From contig JAKABK010000084.1 in assembly GCA_021796905.1 (NCBI GenBank), positions 1 to 7,306 on the forward strand: a stretch of DNA of 7,306 nt, read 5' to 3'. A program made the position numbers and the translations under genes. The stretch's first letter is position 1, and each line of letters starts with the position of its first letter. Below, in pieces: positions 1 to 7,008 of this stretch. Under the pieces are notes generated by a model. The model made no database searches. It was not told the DNA's origin and saw only the letters and a program-made list of their open reading frames with translations. The DNA is from Actinomycetes bacterium. Its GTDB lineage: Bacteria; Actinomycetota; Acidimicrobiia; Acidimicrobiales; Palsa-688.

Positions 1-1643
1 GGGCCCGGGTCGAGGAAGCCGGCCTGCCCGACGCGGCACGGGTCGCTGCGCTGCGGGAGGTCGACCGCCTGGAGCGGACCAGCGACCAGAGCCCGGAGGC
101 CGGCTGGATCCGCACCTGGATCGACACCGTCCTCGAGCTGCCGTGGTCGCAGCGCACCGAGGACCGCTACGACCTGACCGCCGCCCGGGCGGTGCTCGAC
201 GCCGACCACGCCGGCCTCGACGAGGTCAAGGACCGGATCGTCGAGCACCTCGCGGTCCGCAAGCGGCGTGAGGAGCGCGGTCTCGGCGTCGTCGGCGGCC
301 GACGCTCGGGCGCGGTCCTGGTGCTCGTCGGACCTCCCGGGGTCGGCAAGACCTCTCTCGGGGAGAGCCTGGCCCGGGCGATGGGCCGCGAGTTCGTGCG
401 GGTCGCTCTCGGCGGGGTACGCGACGAGGCCGAGATCCGCGGTCACCGCCGCACCTACGTCGGCGCCCTGCCCGGGCGGATCGTGCGAGCGGTCAGGGAG
501 GCCGGTTCGATGAACCCGGTGATGCTGCTCGACGAGGTCGACAAGCTCGGCACCGACTACCGCGGCGACCCGGCTTCGGCGTTGCTCGAGGTGCTCGACC
601 CCGCCCAGAACCACACCTTCCGGGACCACTACCTCGACTTGGACCTCGACCTGTCAGACGTGGTCTTCGTGGCGACCGCCAACGTCGCCGAGTCGATCCC
701 CGAGCCGCTGCTCGACCGGATGGAGCTGATCCGCCTCGACGGCTACACCGAGGACGAGAAGGTGACCATCGCCCGTGAGCACCTGCTCCCCAAGCAGCTC
801 GAGCGGGCCGGTCTGGAACCCGCCGAGGTGACCGTGACCGACGCCGCCATCGCCCGTCTCGCCGGGGCCTACACCCGGGAAGCGGGGGTGCGTGGGCTCG
901 AACGGCTCCTCGCCAGGATCCTCCGCAAGGTCGCCGCCGCCGCCGCCGCCGGCGCCGGCGACGACCCGGTCACCGTCGACGAGGACGGCCTGGTCCCCTT
1001 CGTCGGGCGACCGCGCCACGAGCCGGAGGTAGCGATGCGCACCGCGGTGCCGGGAGTGGCGACGGGTCTGGCGGTGACCGGCGCCGGCGGTGACGTGCTG
1101 TTCGTCGAGGCCGCGCTCGCCGCCCCGGCGAGCGGCACGAGCGGGGTGACCCTCACCGGCCAGCTCGGCGAGGTGATGAAGGAGAGCGCCCAGATCGCCC
1201 TCTCCTACCTGCGCAGCCATGGCGACGAGCTCGGGATCGACGTCTCCCAGCTCGACGGGCGGGGTGTGCACCTCCACGTCCCGGCCGGGGCGGTCCCCAA
1301 GGACGGACCTTCGGCGGGCGTCACGATGACCACCGCTCTCGCCTCATTGCTGTCGGGGCGCACGGTACGCACCGACCTGGCGATGACCGGGGAGGTATCG
1401 CTCACCGGCCGGGTCCTGCCGATCGGCGGGGTCAAGCAGAAACTGCTCGCCGCCGACCGGGCGGGTATCACCACGGTGCTGATCCCCTCCCGCAACGAGC
1501 CCGACCTGGACGACGTGCCCGCCGAGGTCCTCGGCCGTCTGACGGTGAGGAGCGTCGAGGACGTCCGTGAGGTCCTGGAGCTGGCCCTGGTGCCGGCCGG
1601 GCGGGCCGTCGGGTCCGCCGAGGTGAGCGTCACCGCCGCCTGA
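1..1643 (+). CDS. lon: ATP-dependent protease Lon, C-terminal part (5' end outside window)
   Basis: Lon is a cytoplasmic AAA+ serine protease that unfolds and degrades misfolded and regulatory proteins using ATP. The frame is open from the left edge (first full codon at 3), so the true start is upstream. 546 residues are visible; Lon is usually about 780-820, so most of the N-terminal substrate-binding domain is missing. The visible part opens with the conserved end of that domain (DRLERTSDQSPE, then LELPW). Numbered in the visible part, it then shows Walker A GPPGVGKT (110-117), Walker B LLDEVDK (175-181), sensor-1 TAN (225-227), arginine finger in LLDRME (R239) and sensor-2 in EAGVRGLER (R297). 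The protease domain carries catalytic Ser437 in DGPSAG and Lys480 in GGVKQK, with the same 43-residue spacing as the E. coli Ser/Lys dyad. All key residues are present, so it should be active. A GTG at 192 is internal, since homology continues upstream of it. It converges on the fds operon and no functional link is evident. Confidence 0.97.
   Translation, partial: ARVEEAGLPDAARVAALREVDRLERTSDQSPEAGWIRTWIDTVLELPWSQRTEDRYDLTAARAVLDADHAGLDEVKDRIVEHLAVRKRREERGLGVVGGRRSGAVLVLVGPPGVGKTSLGESLARAMGREFVRVALGGVRDEAEIRGHRRTYVGALPGRIVRAVREAGSMNPVMLLDEVDKLGTDYRGDPASALLEVLDPAQNHTFRDHYLDLDLDLSDVVFVATANVAESIPEPLLDRMELIRLDGYTEDEKVTIAREHLLPKQLERAGLEPAEVTVTDAAIARLAGAYTREAGVRGLERLLARILRKVAAAAAAGAGDDPVTVDEDGLVPFVGRPRHEPEVAMRTAVPGVATGLAVTGAGGDVLFVEAALAAPASGTSGVTLTGQLGEVMKESAQIALSYLRSHGDELGIDVSQLDGRGVHLHVPAGAVPKDGPSAGVTMTTALASLLSGRTVRTDLAMTGEVSLTGRVLPIGGVKQKLLAADRAGITTVLIPSRNEPDLDDVPAEVLGRLTVRSVEDVREVLELALVPAGRAVGSAEVSVTAA
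933..950 (+). repeat. (GCC)6 trinucleotide repeat inside lon
   Basis: Six perfect GCC copies encode six alanines (visible residues 311-316), followed by a Gly/Ala stretch. They lie in the linker between the AAA+ module and the protease domain. The repeat is in frame, so slippage would only change linker length. It is probably just GC-driven low complexity. Confidence 0.8.
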
Positions 1644-1662
1644 CCCCCGCCCTTCCCCGGTC

Positions 1663-1695
1663 GAGCCGCCGGGCGGTCTACTGGCGGCGCGGCTC
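1663..1695. terminator. Possible bidirectional terminator hairpin between lon and fdsD
   Basis: The 65-nt gap between the convergent stop codons of lon and fdsD holds an inverted repeat: GAGCCGC (1663-1669) pairs with GCGGCTC (1689-1695). An alternative pairing is GCCGCC with GGCGGC. There is no T-tract on either side, so it is not a classical intrinsic terminator. GC-rich genomes often use such hairpins without a U-run. The call rests on position and stem only. Confidence 0.4.
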
Positions 1696-1708
1696 CGGAC
1701 CTCTGGTC

Positions 1709-1936
1709 TCAGGCGGCCGGGGAGCGCAGCAAGTCGACCGCGGCGACGACGAGGGGGTCGAGACCCTCTCCGCCGGCGGCGACGACCGCTCCGAGACGTT
1801 CGAGCATCCAGGGGGTCCAGAAGGAGCGGAGGTGCGCGGCGATCTCGTCGGCCGCCTGGGCGTCGGGGTGGTGGCGGAAGTTGGCGGCGATCTGGTTCGC
1901 CATGCGGACCTCTGGGATCACCGTGGGCTCGGTCAT
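1709..1936 (-). CDS. fdsD: NAD-dependent formate dehydrogenase delta subunit FdsD
   Basis: A 75-residue protein matching the FdsD family by its N-terminal signature RMANQIAANFRHHPD, followed by the helix AADEIAAHLRSFWTPWM. The arrangement RMANQI, acidic spacer, IAxHLRxFW is typical of FdsD, and the length fits (family about 65-80 residues). FdsD is a small cytoplasmic subunit of the soluble molybdenum formate dehydrogenase, thought to assist assembly or stability of the FdsA-containing complex; its exact role is poorly defined. It contains no cysteine, so it carries no iron-sulfur cluster. It is the last gene of the operon: ATG at 1936 lies 2 nt after the fdsA stop TAG. No clear Shine-Dalgarno is visible, which suggests translational coupling to fdsA. 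The stop is TGA at 1711-1709. Confidence 0.92.
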   Translation of the reverse strand: MTEPTVIPEVRMANQIAANFRHHPDAQAADEIAAHLRSFWTPWMLERLGAVVAAGGEGLDPLVVAAVDLLRSPAA

Positions 1937-1938
1937 CG

Positions 1939-4788
1939 CTAGCGACCGGCGACCGGGACCGGGACCGGGACCGGGTCGCCGGCCCGGAGCTCGTCGAGGG
2001 CCGAGCGGCCCGGGGTCAGCGGAGCGGGGGGCACGAGCTGGACCTGTACGGCGGTCACCTTGTACTCGGGGCAGTTGGTCGCCCAGTCGGACGCCTCGGT
2101 GGTGACCACGTTGGTGCCCGACACCGGGTGGTGGAAGGTGGTGTAGACCACCCCCCGGGGCATCCGCTCGGAGATCTGCGCGTGCAGGGTGGTCCGGCCG
2201 ACCCGGCTCGCCAGGTAGACCAGGTCACCGTCGGCGACTCCCCGGTCCGAAGCGTCGTCAGGATGGATCTCGAGCACGTCGGCTGGGTGCCAGACCACGT
2301 TGTCGGTACGCCGGGTCTGGGCGCCGACGTTGTACTGGGTGAGGATCCTCCCGGTGGTGAGCAGCAGCGGGTAGCGCCGGCTGGAGCGCTCCTCGGTCGG
2401 CACGAACGGGGTCTCCACGAAACGACCGAGGCCCCGGACGAAGCGGTCGACGTGCATGACCGGGGTGCCGTCGGGGGCGGCTTCGTTGCACGGCCACTGG
2501 AGGCTCCCGACCCGGTCGAGGCGCTCGAAGCTCACCCCCGCGAAGGTCGGGGTGAGCCGGGCGATCTCGTCCATGATCTCCGACGCCGACCCGTAGGACA
2601 TCTCGTAGCCCATCGCGGTGGCGATCTCGGCGACCACCTCCCACTCCTGCTTGCCGACCCGGGGCGCCATGACCGGCCGGACCCGGTTGATGCGCCGCTC
2701 GGCGTTGGTGAAGGTCCCGTCCTTCTCCAGGAACGACGTGCCCGGCAGCAGGACGTGCGCGAGCTTCGCGGTCTCGTTCTCGAACAGGTCCTGGACCACG
2801 AGCAGCTCGAGGGACCCGAGGGCGGAGAGCACGTGGGCGGTGTTGGGGTCCGACTGGGCGATGTCCTCGCCCTGGACGAACAGTCCCTTGAAGCTACCTG
2901 CCAGCGCCGCGTCGAACATGTTCGGTATCCGCATGCCGGGCCGGTCCTCGATCGGGTGCCCCCAGTCGGCCTCGAAGCTCGCGCGTACCGAGGCGTCCGA
3001 GATGTGCCGGTAACCGGACAGCTCGTGGGGGAACGATCCCATGTCGCAGCTGCCCTGCACGTTGTTCTGCCCGCGCAGTGGGTTGACCCCGACACCTTGG
3101 CGCCCGAGGTTGCCGGTGAGCATCGCCAGGTTGGCCATGCACATCACCGCGGTCGAACCCTGGCTGTGCTCGGTGACCCCGAGGCCGTAGTAGATCGCGG
3201 AGTTGGGCCCCGCGGCGTACAGGCGGGCGGCGGCCCGCAGCTCAGCGGAGGGGACCCCGGTGAGCTCCTCGGTCGCCTCGGGACTGTGGGCGGGGCTGGA
3301 GATGAACTCCCGCCAGGTGGCGAAGGCCTCCGGTTCGCAGCGCGACGAGACGAACTCCCGGTCCGCCAGGCCCTCGGTGAGGATCACGTGCGCCATCGCG
3401 TTGAGCACCGCGACGTTGGTCCCGGGCCGCAGCTGGAGGTGGTGGTCGGCCTGCACGTGCGGGGTGCGGACCAGGTCGATCCGGCGGGGGTCGACGACGA
3501 CCAGGCGGGCACCGGCACGCAACCGGCGCTTCATGCGCGACGCGAACACCGGGTGGGCGTCGGTCGGGTTGGCACCGATCACCAAGATCACGTCCGCGGA
3601 CTCGACCGACTTGAAGTCCTGGGTGCCTGCCGAGGTCCCGAAGGTCGACTTCAAGCCGAAACCGGTCGGCGAATGGCACACCCGGGCGCAGGTGTCGACG
3701 TTGTTGTTCCCGAAAGCGGCGCGGACCATCTTCTGGACCACCCACACCTCCTCGTTGGTGCAGCGCGACGAGCTGATCGCCCCGATCGCCTGGGTGCCGT
3801 GACGAGCCTGGATGTCGGCCATGCGGGTAGCGACGTGGCTGATCGCCTCTTCCCAGCTCACCTCCCGCCACGGGTCACCGACCGCCTCGCGCACCCGGGG
3901 GGTCATCACCCGGTCCCGGTGGGTCGCGTAACCCCAGGCGAAACGGCCCTTCACGCAGGAGTGGCCCTCGTTGGCCCCACCGGACTTCGCCGGCACCATG
4001 CGCACCACCTGGTCCCCCGCCAGCTCCGCCCGGAACGAACAGCCCACTCCGCAATACGCACAGGTAGTCTCCACGCTGCGTCGGGGTGTGCCGAGACGGA
4101 CCACCGAGCGCTCGACCAATGTCGAGGTCGGGCACGCCTGCACGCACGCGCCGCACGAGACGCACTCCGAGCCGAGGAAGTCCGTCGGCCCGGGTGCCAC
4201 CTTGGACGCGAACCCCCGTCCCTCGATGGTGAGAGCAAAAGTCCCCTGGATCTCCTCGCAGGCCCGGACACACCGGGAGCAGACGATGCACTTGGCAGGG
4301 TCGAAATCGAAATAGGGGTTGCTCAGGTCCTTGGGCGAGTCGAGATGATTGGCGCCGGCGTACCCGTACCGCACGTCGCGCAACCCGACCGTCCCGGCCA
4401 TGTCCTGCAGCTCGCAGTCACCGTTGGTCGGGCAGGTGAGGCAGTCGAGGGGATGGTCGGAGATGTACAGCTCCATCACCCCCCGGCGGAGCCGGGCGAC
4501 CCGCTCGGTCTGGGTCGAGACCCTCATCCCCGCCGCGACCGGGGTGGTGCAGCTCGCCGGCGTACCGGCCCGCCCGTCGATCTCGACCAGGCACAACCGG
4601 CAGGAACCGAACGCCTCCAAGCTGTCGGTGGCGCACAATTTGGGGACCGCCACCCCGGCCATCGCCGCGGCCCGCATCACCGAGGTGCCGGCGGGCACCT
4701 CCACCGCTATGCCGTCGACCTCCAAGGCGACGCATTCGGGTCCCGGCGCTGCGGGGGTCCCGAGATCGGGTTCTCTCAGGGTCGTCAT
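1939..4788 (-). CDS. fdsA: NAD-dependent formate dehydrogenase catalytic (alpha) subunit FdsA
   Basis: Catalytic subunit oxidising formate to CO2 at a bis-MGD molybdenum centre in the cytoplasm; 949 residues, usual for FdsA. Domains in order: an N-terminal NuoG-like ferredoxin domain with a [2Fe-2S] site (C52, C63, C66, C80); a His-Cys3 [4Fe-4S] site (H112, C116, C119, C125); two ferredoxin-type [4Fe-4S] sites (C167, C170, C173, C177 and C209, C212, C215, C219); the cofactor-proximal [4Fe-4S] site (C243, C246, C250, C278); then the molybdopterin oxidoreductase and C-terminal dinucleotide-binding domains. The active site reads ARVCHSPTG: Cys371 ligates Mo (cysteine, not selenocysteine), beside His372. 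Arg572 in NPLRGQNN matches the third catalytic residue. I chose ATG 4788 over an in-frame start at 4881 because GGAGGT lies 6 nt upstream, homology begins there, and it overlaps the fdsGB stop by 4 nt (ATGA). The C-terminus ends in a Pro-Val repeat. It acts with the upstream fusion subunit. Confidence 0.97.
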   Translation of the reverse strand: MTTLREPDLGTPAAPGPECVALEVDGIAVEVPAGTSVMRAAAMAGVAVPKLCATDSLEAFGSCRLCLVEIDGRAGTPASCTTPVAAGMRVSTQTERVARLRRGVMELYISDHPLDCLTCPTNGDCELQDMAGTVGLRDVRYGYAGANHLDSPKDLSNPYFDFDPAKCIVCSRCVRACEEIQGTFALTIEGRGFASKVAPGPTDFLGSECVSCGACVQACPTSTLVERSVVRLGTPRRSVETTCAYCGVGCSFRAELAGDQVVRMVPAKSGGANEGHSCVKGRFAWGYATHRDRVMTPRVREAVGDPWREVSWEEAISHVATRMADIQARHGTQAIGAISSSRCTNEEVWVVQKMVRAAFGNNNVDTCARVCHSPTGFGLKSTFGTSAGTQDFKSVESADVILVIGANPTDAHPVFASRMKRRLRAGARLVVVDPRRIDLVRTPHVQADHHLQLRPGTNVAVLNAMAHVILTEGLADREFVSSRCEPEAFATWREFISSPAHSPEATEELTGVPSAELRAAARLYAAGPNSAIYYGLGVTEHSQGSTAVMCMANLAMLTGNLGRQGVGVNPLRGQNNVQGSCDMGSFPHELSGYRHISDASVRASFEADWGHPIEDRPGMRIPNMFDAALAGSFKGLFVQGEDIAQSDPNTAHVLSALGSLELLVVQDLFENETAKLAHVLLPGTSFLEKDGTFTNAERRINRVRPVMAPRVGKQEWEVVAEIATAMGYEMSYGSASEIMDEIARLTPTFAGVSFERLDRVGSLQWPCNEAAPDGTPVMHVDRFVRGLGRFVETPFVPTEERSSRRYPLLLTTGRILTQYNVGAQTRRTDNVVWHPADVLEIHPDDASDRGVADGDLVYLASRVGRTTLHAQISERMPRGVVYTTFHHPVSGTNVVTTEASDWATNCPEYKVTAVQVQLVPPAPLTPGRSALDELRAGDPVPVPVPVAGR
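1951..1974 (-). repeat. Hexanucleotide tandem repeat at the 3' end of fdsA
   Basis: Four perfect tandem copies of GACCGG on the plus strand (CCGGTC in coding sense), with a further partial copy at 1943-1950. They encode the Pro-Val run at FdsA residues 939-946, three residues before the stop. The unit length is a multiple of three, so copy-number change would keep the frame and only alter the tail. Confidence 0.85.
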
Positions 4789-6845
4789 TTCGCTACCTCC
4801 CGGTGGCGGGATCGGAAGTCTTGTGGGAAGTGGGCCAAGGCGGCACGCACCGGCATCGGGGTCAGACCGCCCATCGCGCACAGCGACCCGTCGGTCATCA
4901 CCTCGCAGAGATCCTCCAACAACTCGAGGTCGCCACCGGGGTCGTCACCGGCGACGATCCGGTCGATCACCTCCACGCCCCGGACCGCACCGACCCGGCA
5001 CGGGGTGCACTTGCCGCAGGACTCCTCGGCGCAGAACTCCATCGCGAAACGGGCCTGGCGGGCCATGTCGACGGTGTCGTCGAAGACCACCACCCCTCCG
5101 TGGCCGACCATCGCCCCGGCGTCGGCGAACGCCTCGTAGTCGAGCGGCAGGTCGAAGCGCTCGCGGGGCAGATAGGCGCCGAGCGGTCCGCCGACCTGGA
5201 CGGCCCGGACCGGTCTCCCGGTCGCTGCACCGCCGCCGAAACCCTCGACGAGCTCGCCGAGGGTGATCCCGAACGGCACTTCCACGATCCCTCCGCGGGC
5301 GACGTTGCCGGCGAGCTGGAAGATCTGGGTACCGCGCGAACGCCCGAAGCCGAGGTCGCGGTAGGCCCCGGGCCCCTCGGCGAGGATGCGCGGCACCGCG
5401 GCGAGGGTCAGCACGTTGTTGATCAGGGTCGGCTTGCCGAACAGCCCGGCGATCGCCGGTAGGGGCGGCTTGGCCCGCACCATCCCCCGCCGGCCCTCCA
5501 GGCTCTCCAGCATCGCGGTCTCCTCACCGCAGATGTACGACCCTGCCCCGACCCGGACCTCGATGTCGAAGGCCCGACCGGAGCCGAGCACCGACGGGCC
5601 GAGCCAGCCCGCCGCCCGGGCGGCGTCGAGGGCGGCGCCGAGGGTTGCGACGGCGTCGGGGTACTCGGAGCGGACATAGACGAAGCCCTTGGCCGCGCCG
5701 ACCGCCAGCCCGGCGATGGTCATCGCCTCCACCAGCAAGAACGGGTCGCCCTCCATCAGCATGCGGTCGGCGAAAGTGCCGCTGTCGCCCTCGTCGGCGT
5801 TGCAGCACACGTACTTCTCGTCGGCGGCTGTGGCGAGCACCGTCCGCCACTTGGTCCCGGTCGGGAACCCGGCGCCACCGCGACCGCGCAGGCCCGACTC
5901 GCTGAGCGCGTCGACGATCTCGGCCGGGTCGATCGCCAACGCCCGCCGCAGGCCGGCGAGCCCGCCGTGGGCCTCGTAGTCGGCGGTCGAGGTGGGATCG
6001 ACGACCCCCACCCGGGAGAAGGTCACCCGCTGCTGGCGGGCCAACCAGTCGATCTCCTCGGTGGGCCCGAGACGGAGCGGGTGCTCACCGGCTTCGAGCA
6101 GTCCGGCTCCGAGCAGGCCGGCGACGTCGTCGGGCGCCACAGGTCCATAGGCGACCCGGGTCCCGTCCCCGGTCTCCACCTCGACCAGCGGCTCCGCCCA
6201 CAGCATCCCCCTCGACCCGTTGCGCACCAAGCGGAGCCGCTCACCGGCCGCGTCGACCAGCGCGGCCGCCACCGCGTCGGCACCGACCGCCCGGGCCGCG
6301 CTGTCCCCCGGCACGAAGACCCTCACCGGGCCAGAGGTGGGCGGGTGGGGGTGGCGCGCAGCGCCGGAGGCGACCAGCTCGTCGAAGCGGGCGGCGTCGA
6401 CCCGGCCGACGACGGTGCGATCGACCATCACCGAGGGACCCAGCGCGCAGTTCCCCAGGCAGAACACCTGCTCCAGGCCGACCGCGCCGTCGGGGGTGGC
6501 CTCCCCGAGCCCGACACCGAGGCTCTCGCAGGCGTGGGCGACGAGAGCGTCGGCGCCCACCGCCTGGCAGGCCTCCGCCCGGCACACCCGCACCACCCGC
6601 TGCGCCGGCGGCTCGCTGCGCAGGTCCGAGTAGAACCCGACCACCCCGTGCACCTCCGCGCGGGACGTGTTTAGCGCGTCGGCTACGAGCGGCACCGACC
6701 GTGGATCGACGTAGCCGAATGCTTCCTGCAAGGCCCGAAGCACCGGCAGGAGCGGACCGTCCTGGCGTGCGGCCCCGGCGATCACCTGCGCCGCCCGTGC
6801 CTCGTCCCAGCCACCGGTCGCCGCCCCACCTGCTGTGCGCTCCAC
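4785..6845 (-). CDS. fdsGB: Fused gamma-beta subunit (FdsG-FdsB) of NAD-dependent formate dehydrogenase
   Basis: The diaphorase part of the enzyme: it takes electrons from FdsA and reduces NAD+ at an FMN site. At 686 residues it joins two normally separate subunits. Residues 1 to about 160 are FdsG/NuoE-like, with a thioredoxin-fold [2Fe-2S] site: C88 and C93 (C-x4-C), then C129 and C133 (C-x3-C). Residues 161-173 form a His/Pro-rich linker. Residues 174-686 are FdsB/NuoF-like. They start with the FdsB-type N-terminal domain (VRVFVPGD, VRNGSRG, AYGPV), followed by the FMN/NAD region GLRGRGGAGFPTG (318-330), NADEGDSGTFADR (349-361) and GAGSYICGEETAMLESLEG (433-451), and a [4Fe-4S] site at C610, C613, C616 and C656. 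The GTG start at 6845 has GGGGGA 5 nt upstream. No stop interrupts the junction. Overall architecture recalls HoxF of NAD-reducing hydrogenases. The FdsB-specific N-terminal domain and the fdsA/fdsD neighbours argue against a complex I or hydrogenase subunit. Confidence 0.94.
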   Translation of the reverse strand: MERTAGGAATGGWDEARAAQVIAGAARQDGPLLPVLRALQEAFGYVDPRSVPLVADALNTSRAEVHGVVGFYSDLRSEPPAQRVVRVCRAEACQAVGADALVAHACESLGVGLGEATPDGAVGLEQVFCLGNCALGPSVMVDRTVVGRVDAARFDELVASGAARHPHPPTSGPVRVFVPGDSAARAVGADAVAAALVDAAGERLRLVRNGSRGMLWAEPLVEVETGDGTRVAYGPVAPDDVAGLLGAGLLEAGEHPLRLGPTEEIDWLARQQRVTFSRVGVVDPTSTADYEAHGGLAGLRRALAIDPAEIVDALSESGLRGRGGAGFPTGTKWRTVLATAADEKYVCCNADEGDSGTFADRMLMEGDPFLLVEAMTIAGLAVGAAKGFVYVRSEYPDAVATLGAALDAARAAGWLGPSVLGSGRAFDIEVRVGAGSYICGEETAMLESLEGRRGMVRAKPPLPAIAGLFGKPTLINNVLTLAAVPRILAEGPGAYRDLGFGRSRGTQIFQLAGNVARGGIVEVPFGITLGELVEGFGGGAATGRPVRAVQVGGPLGAYLPRERFDLPLDYEAFADAGAMVGHGGVVVFDDTVDMARQARFAMEFCAEESCGKCTPCRVGAVRGVEVIDRIVAGDDPGGDLELLEDLCEVMTDGSLCAMGGLTPMPVRAALAHFPQDFRSRHREVAK
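4795..4800 (-). promoter_or_regulatory. Ribosome binding site of fdsA with ATGA start/stop overlap
   Basis: GGAGGT (coding sense) sits 6 nt before the ATG at 4788. That ATG shares the four bases ATGA (4788-4785) with the TGA stop of fdsGB. This strong site inside the last codons of fdsGB fixes the fdsA start and indicates coupled translation of the two subunits. Confidence 0.85.
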
Positions 6846-6850
6846 GCTCG

Positions 6851-6856
6851 TCCCCC
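6851..6856 (-). promoter_or_regulatory. Ribosome binding site of fdsGB
   Basis: GGGGGA (coding sense) lies 5 nt before the GTG at 6845 and supports that GTG as the start. The protein homologous to FdsG begins shortly after it. Confidence 0.6.
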
Positions 6857-6877
6857 GGGATCTCGTCGTGATGTGCC

Positions 6878-6906
6878 AGCTTACCGACGGAGGGCGCCAG
6901 GGTCAC
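6878..6906 (-). promoter_or_regulatory. Predicted promoter of the fdsGB-fdsA-fdsD operon
   Basis: In coding sense, GTGACC (6906-6901) resembles a -35 box (TTGACN). Seventeen nt later comes TAAGCT (6883-6878), which fits the TANNNT pattern of actinobacterial -10 boxes. Transcription would start near 6871, leaving a leader of roughly 25 nt before the GTG, which accommodates the ribosome binding site. It is the only well-spaced housekeeping-type pair I see immediately upstream of the operon. No experimental support. Confidence 0.55.
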
Positions 6907-6932
6907 CCCGCCCGCAGGGACGGCGGGGTGGG

Positions 6933-6995
6933 TCGTGCGCCCGGCGGCGTAGCTCGTGCGCCCGGCGGCGTGGCTCGTGCGCCCGGCGGGGTGGG
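6933..6995. repeat. Three tandem copies of a 21-bp direct repeat upstream of the fds promoter
   Basis: Copies start at 6933, 6954 and 6975 (period exactly 21). The shared core is TCGTGCGCCCGGCGG; the third copy differs by one base within the next three (GGT for CGT). Half-copies flank the array: CGGCGGGGTGGG at 6921-6932 is identical to the end of copy 3, and a degenerate piece follows at 6996. The array ends just upstream of the predicted -35 box (6901-6906). A 21-bp period is two DNA helical turns, so all copies would face the same side. Confidence 0.85.
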
Positions 6996-7008
6996 TGCCC
7001 GGCAGCGG

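Noticed and set aside
654..1277. A 207-codon minus-strand frame antisense to lon
   Set aside because: It lies entirely within conserved lon coding sequence and has Gly/His/Asp-rich composition without any known motif.
3674..3682. A possible selenocysteine codon at the FdsA active site
   Set aside because: The metal-ligand position (residue 371) is an ordinary cysteine codon in ARVCHSP; there is no in-frame TGA.
2128..5139. A 1003-codon plus-strand open frame antisense to fdsA and the end of fdsGB
   Set aside because: It runs opposite two unmistakable genes, has His/Arg/Gly/Pro-rich low-complexity content with no recognisable domain, and is a typical antisense shadow of high-GC codon usage.
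4785..6845. NuoE/NuoF of respiratory complex I or HoxF of a NAD-reducing hydrogenase
   Set aside because: The FdsB-type N-terminal domain, the adjoining FdsA with a formate dehydrogenase active site, and fdsD downstream identify the formate dehydrogenase; no hydrogenase or other nuo genes are nearby.
6933..6995. CRISPR array
   Set aside because: The repeats are directly adjacent with a 21-bp period and no unique spacers, and no cas genes are present.
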